From NCBI GenBank assembly GCA_022703175.1, contig JAKLEG010000005.1:1-40347 (forward strand): DNA of 40,347 bases, read 5' to 3'. A model generated the notes under the pieces. It saw only the letters and a program-made list of their open reading frames with translations. It searched no databases and was not told the DNA's origin. Source of the DNA: Myxococcota bacterium (GTDB taxonomy: Bacteria; Myxococcota; XYA12-FULL-58-9). The translations under genes and the position numbers were made by a program. Positions 1 through 7,249 of this stretch are shown here, piece after piece (position 1 is the stretch's first letter; each line of letters starts with the position of its first letter).

Positions 1-427
1 CCTTGTTCGCATCGCGCAAACGTGCACCGGGCCTGAGCTGCCTCGCAGCGAAGGCGGCCACGTCGCGTCTGGAAATCTGGTCCAGGCGCTTTGCGCCAAA
101 GAACGGCAAGATATGGTTCCTTAGGATGGCCTTCTTCGCAGACAGAGAACTCGGCTTGTTGTGCGGCTCCGCGTGGTTCTGCAAGTATTCACCCACGAAC
201 TCCGCCACTGTTGGGACTCTCACCTCACCTTTCCGCCACGCCCCGGTCACGAGGGATGAGCGCAACTCCCGCTCATAGGCCTCGGCGCCTCGCCGGCTCT
301 GAACCGGCGAGACACGACGAACACGCTTCCGTTGACCGTTTGGTAGCTCTAGATCCACGTCTACCACCCAATAGTTGCGCACCGCTCCGCTTGCCGTGTC
401 GGTGCGCTTGTCACGTCGTACGCTCAT
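1..427 (-). CDS. Tyrosine recombinase (phage-type integrase), N-terminal part, cut by the window edge
   Basis: The first 142 codons of a site-specific recombinase read leftwards off the window. Translating the minus strand from the ATG at 427 gives MSVRRDKRTD, a basic N-terminal arm-type DNA-binding region with alternating beta-strand pattern (NYWVVDVDLELPNGQRKR). A helical core-binding (SAM-like) domain follows, with the family-typical pieces PTVAEFVGEYLQNH, LRNHILPFFGAKRLDQI and RDVAAFAARQL. The catalytic R-H-R-Y domain lies outside the window and cannot be checked. The start overlaps the preceding excisionase-like gene by 17 bases, so it is translated as the last visible gene of the minus-strand operon. 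Its role by family is integration and excision of the element carried here, at an attachment site probably just beyond the left edge. Confidence 0.85.
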   Translation of the reverse strand, partial: MSVRRDKRTDTASGAVRNYWVVDVDLELPNGQRKRVRRVSPVQSRRGAEAYERELRSSLVTGAWRKGEVRVPTVAEFVGEYLQNHAEPHNKPSSLSAKKAILRNHILPFFGAKRLDQISRRDVAAFAARQLRPGARLRDANK

Positions 428-683
428 TTGGTCTCCCTGAGCGCGAAACGCGAACGTTGCCCGACAGCCAATGTAACACGGCAACCCGACTGAATCTCCA
501 TTGGCGCCCAACGCGCTGGCAGGGCACGTGGCTGCGCTTGGCCAACTCGAGCAGGGTGGGTCGACTGACACGAAGCAACGCAGCCGCCTCACGCAAAGTG
601 AGTGTTGCCTGTTCTACAGCCAGAGAGAGCCCCTCGTCTGGGAGTTCCGGCACGTCTGTGACGCCGCTCACTCTGGTGGTCAC
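411..683 (-). CDS. Excisionase-like helix-turn-helix protein (90 aa)
   Basis: This is a small MerR/excisionase-type DNA-binding protein (HTH_17 pattern). The C-terminal half shows TLREAAALLRVSRPTLLEL, then LAKRSHVPCQRVGRQWRFSR and VLHWLSGN, which is the helix-turn-helix plus wing and final helix of the family. The reading frame stays open far upstream, but I place the start at the GTG at 683. There the stop of the preceding gene overlaps it as GTGA, the 4-base coupling used throughout this operon, and the upstream extension has low-complexity Arg/Gly composition typical of a shadow frame. It sits directly before the integrase, the usual place for a recombination directionality factor. Control of excision is inferred from family and position. 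It could equally be a repressor. Confidence 0.72.
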   Translation of the reverse strand: MTTRVSGVTDVPELPDEGLSLAVEQATLTLREAAALLRVSRPTLLELAKRSHVPCQRVGRQWRFSRVAVLHWLSGNVRVSRSGRPNERTT

Positions 684-1054
684 GACGCCACCTCGTTGAT
701 TGTGACGACGGCTGAGCGCCCTTTGTGTCTCAGGACCGACACTAACCCGCGGGCCTCGAGCGCACGCAGGCCCCGAGAAGCGGCATGACGATCCACACCG
801 AGCTCCCTGAGCCGGGCCCCCGACATTTTGACCACCATCGACCTCTCCAGACCGTGGAGGTGCCAGACGACGAGGGCCACGTGAAGTGCTCTTCCTGGGC
901 ACTTCGCCGCCACTGAGAGCCATGCCCATGGAATAGGCCCCTTGAGGTACCTGCTGTACCTCACGAGACGCTGACTGGGTGCAACGTTGTCCGGATCCGA
1001 TACGCCACCTACGCGAACATCTCCAATCGTGAACTCGATCATCCTCAACTCCAT
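680..1054 (-). CDS. Winged-helix DNA-binding protein, element regulator or replication accessory (about 120 aa)
   Basis: A predicted winged-helix protein of 124 residues. The region LHVALVVWHLHGLERSMVV is followed by KMSGARLRELGVDRHAASRGLRALEARGLVSVLRHKG, which reads as helix, recognition helix and wing, with a hairpin at the end (VVTINE). Small proteins of this shape are common next to integrases and replication genes of integrative elements. Two starts are possible: ATG 1054, or ATG 1042 (fifth codon), which has GGAG a few bases upstream and looks better for ribosome binding. The end overlaps the next gene by GTGA. The DNA target and partner are unknown. Regulation of the element is an inference from family and operon position. 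Confidence 0.6.
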   Translation of the reverse strand: MELRMIEFTIGDVRVGGVSDPDNVAPSQRLVRYSRYLKGPIPWAWLSVAAKCPGRALHVALVVWHLHGLERSMVVKMSGARLRELGVDRHAASRGLRALEARGLVSVLRHKGRSAVVTINEVAS

Positions 1055-1061
1055 ATTTGAA

Positions 1062-2888
1062 CTATAAATAGACTGTACGGTGTGGTGCGGGCGCTACAGT
1101 TGGTTGCTGTGGTGCGACACCATGTGCATGACGATGACCATCGGCGTGAATCAGCAGCCACACTTTGTCCCAAAAGGCCGCGCCTCTGTCGTCAGTAAAC
1201 CTGTTTGGAAACAGGACTCGCTTCACGTCGGTGCGGAGCCTAAATCCATCAAGGACGATCGCGCTTGCGTCACTCATGGCCCTCCTGGTGACACCGATCG
1301 CTTCCTCGAGCTCGTCAGCAGGGGCTTCGATTAGCAGTGCGTCATGCACTGGCGCGCACACAGCGATGCCCGCCTCTGTGGCGAGACAGCACGCAAGACG
1401 CAGGATCTCGGCGCCATTCGCCTGGAGCGGGAAGTTCCGGACGGTTCCCGGTTTGGTATCTCGGTCGATATAGAGGGGCCACCCAAACACGGTCGTGATT
1501 CCACCTGAGAAATTTGCAAACGCCTCCAGGTTCTCCGTCCAACGCCAAAACTGTGCAAAGACGCGCCGGTGAAGGGCCAGAAGTTCTTTAGCCCGCGCCT
1601 CCGACTCACCGAGGCGCACACCGAGGCTCCGCGCTCCCATGCCATACAGCACGCCCAAACCACAGGTGGTCTTGAATTGCTCGCGCACGATCTTGTGCGA
1701 TCGCTTGGTCGCCTCAGGCGGTGCCGCTCCAGCCATCTTGGCAAACGCTAGATAAGCATCACCCGACTCGTAGGCGGAGCGCATTGCCGCATCTTCCGAC
1801 AGTGCCGCGCCCACGCCGAACTCCTGTTGGGCCCAATCGATGTACGCAAGCCCATAACCCGGCGTTGGCCGAATTAGGCCCCGCAACCACGCCGATGCCC
1901 CGAATATGAACGCAGTGGTGCTCGGCTGATTCCGACCAGTTTTGGATCGGAACGGAGCCAGCGGGGCGCGATTCCGTCCGTCAGGCCCAATCGCCAGGTT
2001 CGACCTGCGCATCGAGCTTAGCGCGCTCCGTAGTTGCTGCAGCGGCGCGACGCTCGGGTACACTCGCGCCAGCTGTTTGAACGTGTCAGCATCCAAGGCT
2101 GGCGCACCGTCCGCAAGCAGCGGCCATGCCAACCGATTCTGACGGAGCCATTCAACGAAACGCTGGCGGCGGAACCTGGTGCCGTCGTAGACGCCATAGA
2201 CACTGTCGATTTCGGCAATAAGCCGCACACGGATGGAATCCCATGACGCGACGATCTCATCGTGGGCATGTCCATCGACGGGTATCCCGGTCGCTTCCAT
2301 GTGTGCAACGGCTGCCAGGTAGCGGCCTCGAAGGACTGCCCGATAGAGATCGAGGTTTCCCGCCATGGCAGCCAAGAGCTGTGCAACCGCGTTGACGTCG
2401 CTCTCACAGTAATCCAGCAACTCCCGGCGTTCGGAGGCAGAATAGGTTCCACCCCGCATCGCAAGGTCGCGCATTGCAGCTTTTTGCGCGACGCCGATAG
2501 CTGGGATGCCGAAATGGCTAAGCGCCTCAAGGAGACTATCGTTGCCAGGTGGCACTCTGCCGTTGGTCGCCGCCCGATATTCGGCGTGCAGGTCAAGAAT
2601 GCGAACGGGGAGCGCCCATCCCAAGGCGAGATGGCAACGCAGCTCGGCGCTGGCAGCGAACGCAACGAAAAGAGAGTCCGCACCGATTGAGTACGGGGGA
2701 GCTCGCATGGCTTGAAGCTCGTCAGCCCAGACCCGGAGCGCGACCTGCGACCGAAGCTCCTTGGCAACGATGCAACGCACCTCGGGCTGACAGCCAGGCC
2801 GGGTGAGGAACTCGGCGTCGACGCACCAGATCTCGCGAAAATGTAGTAGTGTCGAGTGCCACGCCCCGTCCTTCGAGATTGGACTCAT
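1062..2888 (-). CDS. Family A DNA polymerase with 3'-5' exonuclease-like domain (608 aa), element-encoded
   Basis: A DNA polymerase I-type enzyme lacking the 5' nuclease domain. The N-terminal domain has exonuclease-type acidic motifs: VDAEF (D24, E26), LDLHAEY (D99) and YCESDV (Y160, D164), a DEDDy-like set. The polymerase domain has motif A YIDWAQQEFG (D351), motif B from R402 through K406 to the LYG tyrosine at 415, and motif C VHDALLIEA (D516). In motif C the Glu usual after Asp in Pol I is Ala, as I recall for plasmid and phage branches of the family. The ATG at 2888 overlaps the previous stop as ATGA, and this fixes the start against a longer open frame. At 608 residues it is much shorter than host Pol I (over 900). 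It probably replicates or repairs the element. Both active sites look intact. Confidence 0.85.
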   Translation of the reverse strand: MSPISKDGAWHSTLLHFREIWCVDAEFLTRPGCQPEVRCIVAKELRSQVALRVWADELQAMRAPPYSIGADSLFVAFAASAELRCHLALGWALPVRILDLHAEYRAATNGRVPPGNDSLLEALSHFGIPAIGVAQKAAMRDLAMRGGTYSASERRELLDYCESDVNAVAQLLAAMAGNLDLYRAVLRGRYLAAVAHMEATGIPVDGHAHDEIVASWDSIRVRLIAEIDSVYGVYDGTRFRRQRFVEWLRQNRLAWPLLADGAPALDADTFKQLARVYPSVAPLQQLRSALSSMRRSNLAIGPDGRNRAPLAPFRSKTGRNQPSTTAFIFGASAWLRGLIRPTPGYGLAYIDWAQQEFGVGAALSEDAAMRSAYESGDAYLAFAKMAGAAPPEATKRSHKIVREQFKTTCGLGVLYGMGARSLGVRLGESEARAKELLALHRRVFAQFWRWTENLEAFANFSGGITTVFGWPLYIDRDTKPGTVRNFPLQANGAEILRLACCLATEAGIAVCAPVHDALLIEAPADELEEAIGVTRRAMSDASAIVLDGFRLRTDVKRVLFPNRFTDDRGAAFWDKVWLLIHADGHRHAHGVAPQQPTVAPAPHRTVYL

Positions 2889-3505
2889 ATTGCACCTCGC
2901 AAATTCCGGACGACGTGATGCTCGAGGGAATCTATGTAGTGTGCGGCGTAGGCGAGCCTTAGCAGCTCCTCGAAGCTTGCCACCGGCCATTGTGGCATCG
3001 GGATGTCGGCCGATGTGGTGAATATCTCGTAAGACTTCGTGCTCATGTTGGAGGCGACGCGCACCCACCTGGTGCGCGCAAGCTCGGCCGCCCGCCGCCT
3101 CGACTCGTGCCACGAGTTTTCACGCATAGATGGCGGCGGGACGGGGACCTCCCATATCAGGGGCGACCCCACTGTGGTGATCGTGGCGCACAATTCAACC
3201 AACCGCAGGTCAGCGGCCAGCTCGTCGCGTAACGCTGGCGCGACTAGATAGGAGTCAGGCCGGCCGTCTTCTTCGAAGTGCAGAATGGCCGTCGTGATCG
3301 TCCACTCGGGGGATGGGTGGCGACGCACCCACTCGTTGCGCGAGGGTTTACCGCGACGCACCGTCGGCGCCTCACGTCTGAGCCCGAGGTCTGCACCAAA
3401 CTGCTGGTCAATTCGCAGCGCGTCGAGGTTGGAAAACGGATCAGCACCAATCGAGTCGGCAATCGGCTGGCGTTCAAGTTTCAACAGTTCGAATCGCTCG
3501 CTCAT
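2885..3505 (-). CDS. Conserved mobile-element protein of unknown function (206 aa)
   Basis: I do not know a function for this protein, but the pattern is familiar from genes placed just before element-encoded polymerases. Recognisable stretches are RRGKPSRNEWVRRHP, an alternating strand segment around residues 70-90 (TTAILHFEEDGRPDSYLVAP), and TRWVRVASNMSTKSYEIF near residue 160. A conserved-looking WP follows before a helical end. It has no membrane segment or signal peptide. The start ATG at 3505 overlaps the preceding stop as ATGA, and its own stop overlaps the polymerase start the same way, so the three are translationally coupled. A role with the polymerase, for example in single-strand or primer handling, is only inferred from that coupling. 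Confidence 0.65.
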   Translation of the reverse strand: MSERFELLKLERQPIADSIGADPFSNLDALRIDQQFGADLGLRREAPTVRRGKPSRNEWVRRHPSPEWTITTAILHFEEDGRPDSYLVAPALRDELAADLRLVELCATITTVGSPLIWEVPVPPPSMRENSWHESRRRAAELARTRWVRVASNMSTKSYEIFTTSADIPMPQWPVASFEELLRLAYAAHYIDSLEHHVVRNLRGAI

Positions 3506-3786
3506 GTTTGCACCCCCTGGCCCGGATTCTTGACGGCACGCACCGGCAGGGGTGTAGTCGTGGCGAGAAGGCGCCGGACGGCACTGGTGGGAATCCGCAG
3601 GTACCTGCCAACGTGCACGCAGGGGAGCTCGCCTCGCGCAACTAGGCGTCGAACTTGCGTCGGCCGAACATTCAAACTGGCAGCAACCTCAGAGAGGGTG
3701 GCCAACGCTGCGGTCACGTTGCGGGTTCGACCAGTCGTCTTGCGGGTACCTGTGGTGGCGCGCCTTGTGCTTTTGTGCTTTTTCAT
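3502..3786 (-). CDS. Excisionase-like helix-turn-helix protein, first gene of the operon (94 aa)
   Basis: A second small HTH_17-type DNA-binding protein. After a basic, Thr/Arg-rich N-terminus (MKKHKSTRRATTGTRK) come LATLSEVAASLNVRPTQVRRL, VARGELPCVHVGRYLRIP and SAVRRLL, which is helix-turn-helix, wing and closing helix. AAGGG lies about six bases ahead of the ATG at 3786, so the start is well supported. It leads the minus-strand operon and is divergent from the gene at 3855, a natural position for a switch protein that binds the shared intergenic region. Its resemblance to the HTH protein at 411-683 means one of the two is probably the excisionase and the other a regulator. The sequence does not say which. 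Confidence 0.7.
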   Translation of the reverse strand: MKKHKSTRRATTGTRKTTGRTRNVTAALATLSEVAASLNVRPTQVRRLVARGELPCVHVGRYLRIPTSAVRRLLATTTPLPVRAVKNPGQGVQT

Positions 3787-3854
3787 TTGTTGCCCTTTCT
3801 AAACGCTGCGCTTCATGCGCATCGAACACGTTGGCGAATAGCTGGGCCGCGAAG
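3787..3854. promoter_or_regulatory. Divergent intergenic region of the element
   Basis: About 70 bases separate the minus-strand integrase/polymerase operon from the rightward gene. It must hold the minus-operon promoter and probably at least part of the rightward one. It is locally AT-richer than its surroundings and contains a small dyad GCGC-TTCAT-GCGC at about 3809-3821. I see no convincing -35/-10 pair on either strand. The assignment rests on gene layout only. Confidence 0.4.
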
Positions 3855-5189
3855 ATGGCAACAGGCGCATTTAGAGAGTCACAAATGGCACGCGCACAAG
3901 GTTCCCACTCGCTGAAGAGTCACGCGGCCGCTACGACCTCACAGAGGCTGATCCATGACATCACGATGTCGGCTCTAAGCGGCATCAACCCTCTGAGTGT
4001 GGAGCGAGCGCGCTTTCGGCGTAGGATGGCTGAGCAGTTGTTTGCGTTGACGCCTCAAAAAGTTGGCGACCAGAGGCACAGCGCCGAAGGGCTCGGCGCT
4101 CCGCTCTACAACGAAGCTAAGCGGCGACCCAGATGTCCTGGGGTCGGCCGCCACTGTGAATTCCGGTCCCTAGCCGAGAGAGAACCAAAGGATGTGCTGG
4201 GCCTAGGGCTGACAGTCTCTCAATGGCGCGAGACACCTGACTTCAGCTTCCTACGCCCCATATTGACGCGTAAGGAAATCAGCGCGCTGCAGCTTTGCAA
4301 AACCGGCGGCACGCCAAGGGAGGGGCGCCTCTCAAGGCAACGCACAATTGCTTGGCAGATGCTCGATGCGCTGGAGGCGATGTATCTCGATCACCTCGAC
4401 GCTCAGCTGTTTTGCCTCTACCACCCCGTTGATCGCAGATATGCCAGCGACGTCCGTAAGGCCCTCGATGCATTGCGGGCGAAACTCCAAAGTGACAAGG
4501 TTCTGATTCGTGGGCTGCAGTCGAATATTGCCCGCTTTGACCCGAACTGCACTCGCCATGTTGCTACTCTGGCACGTAACCGCGGCAAGCTTAATGAGCT
4601 TGCAATGAACGGTGGGAGTGACGGGGCTGTTGCAGCGCGGCTTCTGGACATCCTCGAGGAGGTGGAAGCAAATGAACAGGACTGCCAGGAAGCCTACGTG
4701 GCGAATTGTGAGGCGGGCGACCGCACCAAACTGGTCCAACAATACGGCCTGGAGGTCTACTTTAGGACGGTGAATCGTCGTTGGCATCCTAGGCAACTGT
4801 ACCGAATGCGGGCTTTTGCCACCGCTGCAAGGACTGTGGTCATTGGGGTGCGGACCCTAAGACCCGACTTGCGAGCAAATGTGTGCTGGGAGCACGCGAG
4901 CCAGATTATCGACGCTTACTTCCCCGAAGGTTGGGAGAAGCCTGAACCCAGTGGGATGAACCTCCGAGAGAAAGTTGTTCGCAAGTTGTGTCCAAGAGCG
5001 TCGAAAGAACCGACCCAAAACCAACCCCCCTTAGCAAAGGGACGCCGTGACCGTTCACCGACGACAAACACCAAAGCAAAACGAAGCAGTCAGATGCCAA
5101 GGATAGGTCGCGAGGGGCGCATCATCTCGCCAACCATGCAGGAGCGAGAGTACCTAATGAAGAGGATGCGTGAGCTGGAGTTGATCTGA
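3855..5189 (+). CDS. Hypothetical protein, divergent from the integrase operon (about 444 aa)
   Basis: I do not recognise this protein. The frame is open from before 3800, but the earliest part overlaps the divergent HTH gene, so an internal start is expected. ATG 3855, 3885 and 3966 are all possible, none with a strong ribosome binding site. I use 3855 provisionally. The body is largely helical. It includes a predicted coiled or helical stretch (LDALRAKLQSDKVLIRGLQ and LLDILEEVEANEQDCQEAY) around the middle, and a region with scattered Trp/Arg (FRTVNRRWHPRQLYRM). The last 80 or so residues are a Lys/Arg/Ser/Thr-rich, probably disordered tail ending in a short helix MQEREYLMKRMRELELI. The basic tail suggests nucleic-acid contact. 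It has no signal peptide or membrane segment. Confidence 0.55.
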   Translation: MATGAFRESQMARAQGSHSLKSHAAATTSQRLIHDITMSALSGINPLSVERARFRRRMAEQLFALTPQKVGDQRHSAEGLGAPLYNEAKRRPRCPGVGRHCEFRSLAEREPKDVLGLGLTVSQWRETPDFSFLRPILTRKEISALQLCKTGGTPREGRLSRQRTIAWQMLDALEAMYLDHLDAQLFCLYHPVDRRYASDVRKALDALRAKLQSDKVLIRGLQSNIARFDPNCTRHVATLARNRGKLNELAMNGGSDGAVAARLLDILEEVEANEQDCQEAYVANCEAGDRTKLVQQYGLEVYFRTVNRRWHPRQLYRMRAFATAARTVVIGVRTLRPDLRANVCWEHASQIIDAYFPEGWEKPEPSGMNLREKVVRKLCPRASKEPTQNQPPLAKGRRDRSPTTNTKAKRSSQMPRIGREGRIISPTMQEREYLMKRMRELELI

Positions 5190-5538
5190 CTGCTCGCTCT
5201 TCGTGGCGCATAGCTCGACGCGCCTGGGCTATCGGTCGGGACCGCGCCGAGCCACGTTGCCTTGGCGCGACGGCAAGCCATCGCCGGACTCGCTTTCCTA
5301 TACACATCTCATGTGTAGAAACACGGCGATCCGCTCGAAAAACTGCGCCGGCCAGCGTCGTCGATGACACGCTTCACGCTTACAGCGACTCGCCATGCCC
5401 CCCTGCGATGTTGTCCTTCCCACCCACCTATCGCAGCCCATAATGGCAACGCGGGCCACACTACGTGGACACCTAGCAGGCTGACTGCCCTCCAGTGTCC
5501 CAGCATCTTGCTCAACGACCCGCCAGGAGTGGTTAGCC
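5190..5538. other. Gene-free interval of about 350 bases
   Basis: No supportable gene lies here. Open frames on both strands give low-complexity translations and no ribosome binding sites. The notable object is the palindrome at 5301-5317, listed separately. The segment separates two rightward genes and probably carries the promoter of the gene at 5539, which has AGGAG nine bases before its ATG. Confidence 0.5.
5301..5317. promoter_or_regulatory. Perfect 7-bp inverted repeat, operator candidate
   Basis: TACACAT-CTC-ATGTGTA is a perfect dyad with a three-base centre. It is AT-rich in a GC-rich background and lies in the gene-free stretch about 220 bases before the gene at 5539. The geometry suits a dimeric repressor such as the element's own HTH proteins. 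There is no T-run, so it is not a typical terminator. Function is inferred. Confidence 0.35.
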
Positions 5539-6162
5539 ATGCCGGTAAAGAAAAATGGGACGCCAATTGATCACACCGGTGAAGCGCTTGTTGCCGCCGA
5601 CAGGTCTGGGCAGCGCCGACAACAGCTAGGCACCGTGTACGAAGACATCACCCGGCGGGCTGAACGAACAGAGCTTGAGCGTGTGGCTGCCCAGCCAACA
5701 GATGCTGCCACCGAGACAGCGATCGCCGAGTTCCTCGCAGGCAACAGCAAGGCAGGCCTGGCCTGCCTGGGTGACGCAGCCGGCACGATGTTCTGGGGCC
5801 CAATTGCACAACCTGCCGTCGACGCCCTTGTCCGCGAGTTTGACAGTGCCGGCACCAGCGCGTCCACTCGGATGCTCGCGACCATTGCCGGCCAGAGCTT
5901 CGCGGACTGGGCCTACCTTACTGGGGTGGTGCGCGCCGTTGATCAACACCGCAAGACGCCTGGCGAGGACCAGTATCTCCGCGACACGGTGAGACGCCAA
6001 AAGGAGTATGCAGATCGCACCCAAGCCTGCCTAGAGGCGTTACGTGGGCAACACCCCAGCAACGTCCGCCTAACGGTAGGCTCAGCCGCCAACATCAACC
6101 TCGGCACACAGACCGCTGTACCCAGCCATGTCGATTCGACCCGACGACCACGCACCAAATGA
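5539..6162 (+). CDS. Hypothetical mobile-element protein (207 aa)
   Basis: The start is well supported: AGGAG sits nine bases before the ATG at 5539. The product is a soluble, mainly helical protein. The centre has FLAGNSKAGLACLGDAAG and a Gly/Trp stretch (MFWGPIAQPAVDAL). The end has a Thr/Asn-rich strand segment, VRLTVGSAANINLGTQ, before a basic tail. The layout of helical body plus short beta tail recalls small proteins often found in phages and integrative elements downstream of recombination genes. I cannot name a family with certainty. Its stop overlaps the start of the next gene as ATGA, so the two are co-translated. No function is assigned. Confidence 0.6.
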   Translation: MPVKKNGTPIDHTGEALVAADRSGQRRQQLGTVYEDITRRAERTELERVAAQPTDAATETAIAEFLAGNSKAGLACLGDAAGTMFWGPIAQPAVDALVREFDSAGTSASTRMLATIAGQSFADWAYLTGVVRAVDQHRKTPGEDQYLRDTVRRQKEYADRTQACLEALRGQHPSNVRLTVGSAANINLGTQTAVPSHVDSTRRPRTK

Positions 6163-6575
6163 TTTTGAAACGTCGACGTCGCGTTTCGTTCCTCGACGCC
6201 TTTCCGGCGGTGTCGGTCGTGGGGGTCGATCGCCACAACCCTGCGGCCCCGGGTAGCGGCATGACCGTCGCTATGACGCTTCAAAGTGGCAACCAGTCCG
6301 CGACCCACCAAGTCGAGCTGAGCCTCTCGCCCTGTCACTTCGGCGGCCAACGCCGCTGGTTGCTCTGTCCCGGCTGTGGGGCGCGCCGCAGGGAGCTACT
6401 GGTTGCCGGACTCACGCTCGGCTGCCGTGGCTGTTTCGGCACCCGCTACCGCTCTGCATGGCGATGGCCGCGCCTCCCGAAAGAACTACGCCGCCCCTAC
6501 CGACGTCGTGCCGCTATCCTGCCGGTCAGCGACAAGCACGCCCCGGGGGAAACGGTGATGCCCACTACCGCCTGA
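6159..6575 (+). CDS. Zinc-ribbon mobile-element protein (138 aa)
   Basis: A small protein with one obvious zinc ribbon: CPGCGARRRELLVAG followed by CRGCFGTRY gives two CxxC knuckles about 20 residues apart, around residues 70-100. It is preceded by LSPCHFGGQRRWLL, which I recognise from a recurrent family of integrative-element proteins (CHFGG...W..CPGCG...C..C). After the ribbon the chain is rich in Arg (RLPKELRRPYRRR), so nucleic-acid binding is likely. The ATG at 6159 overlaps the upstream stop as ATGA. It is the last recognisable gene of the element on this side. Its stop codon falls inside the first copy of a 12-base direct repeat (6568-6579). The family has no established function that I know of. 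Confidence 0.65.
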   Translation: MILKRRRRVSFLDAFPAVSVVGVDRHNPAAPGSGMTVAMTLQSGNQSATHQVELSLSPCHFGGQRRWLLCPGCGARRRELLVAGLTLGCRGCFGTRYRSAWRWPRLPKELRRPYRRRAAILPVSDKHAPGETVMPTTA

Positions 6576-6710
6576 AACCCCGAAATTTGAAGCTTTGGCG
6601 CCGCGTGACCATGGCCACGCTCCAGAAAGGCCAAAATCGACGGTTTGGCGATAGGGTGTGATTGCCGAAAGTGGCAAATTTGGCACATTTGGCCACAACC
6701 GCCTGAAACC
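6568..6710. repeat. 12-bp direct repeat pair at the end of the integrative element genes
   Basis: CCGCCTGAAACC occurs at 6568-6579, overlapping the stop of the zinc-ribbon gene, and again at 6699-6710. A further 11-base direct pair, GGTTTGGCGAT, occurs at 6642-6652 and 7137-7147. They lie in the otherwise empty stretch between the element and the defence island. They could be remnants of recombination or duplicated 3' ends. A role is not shown. Confidence 0.45.
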
Positions 6711-7249
6711 AGGACAGTGCGGTGCGCGCCGCCCATGAGTTTTCAAGAAATCGTCCCAACGAGCGCGTGTTGGGCCCGACGGGTTCTCGACACGCAAGCA
6801 CGCGTCCATTCGTCGAGCTGGTGCGGCGCCAAACGGCTCGTCGGCGTTGGAAACATGCGTGGCCACCAGCGGTACAAGCCCCCACGACAGCTGCAGCGGC
6901 CCAAAATGAACTATGGCTATCAAACCGGGTACCCGCCCGGGGGAGATCGCGAACTGAGGGCCGCATCTTAGGGCCCAATTTTGGGCGGACAGAACTGGGA
7001 CCTGGCATTTTTTGGGGGCCAACGGCCGGTGTCACTGTGTCGGTCGAACGCCCTCAAAATGGCCCCGTAGGCGCGTTTGCCTGGCCGCTGTTGGGTGGTG
7101 GCGCTCGGCCAATAGGCAGACGTCACCGGATTTCGAGGTTTGGCGATCACGATAGCTTTTTCGCAGGCGCCAACCAGCACAATGCCAGCTGAACTTGTCC
7201 CTTGATCGCCTCTGCCCTTGCGACTACCGATCTTGCCAAGGGGGTCCTC
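6576..7249. other. Gene-free interval between the integrative element and the defence island
   Basis: There is no convincing gene in about 670 bases. Frames are open on both strands only because of base composition. It holds the direct repeats listed above, several CCAAAAT/ATTTTGG words, and a 6-bp dyad GCCCAA-TT-TTGGGC at 6973-6986. The promoter of the DrmD-like gene must lie here. I see no tRNA or clear attachment site. Confidence 0.5.

Noticed and set aside
2018-2767. Minus-strand open frame of 249 codons inside the polymerase
   Set aside because: It overlaps the polymerase in another frame. The polymerase has complete motifs there, and this frame is Ser/Arg-rich with no recognisable domain.
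6159-6575. The zinc-ribbon gene as a transposase
   Set aside because: It has no catalytic core and matches stand-alone zinc-ribbon proteins of integrative elements. It is coupled by ATGA to the gene before it.
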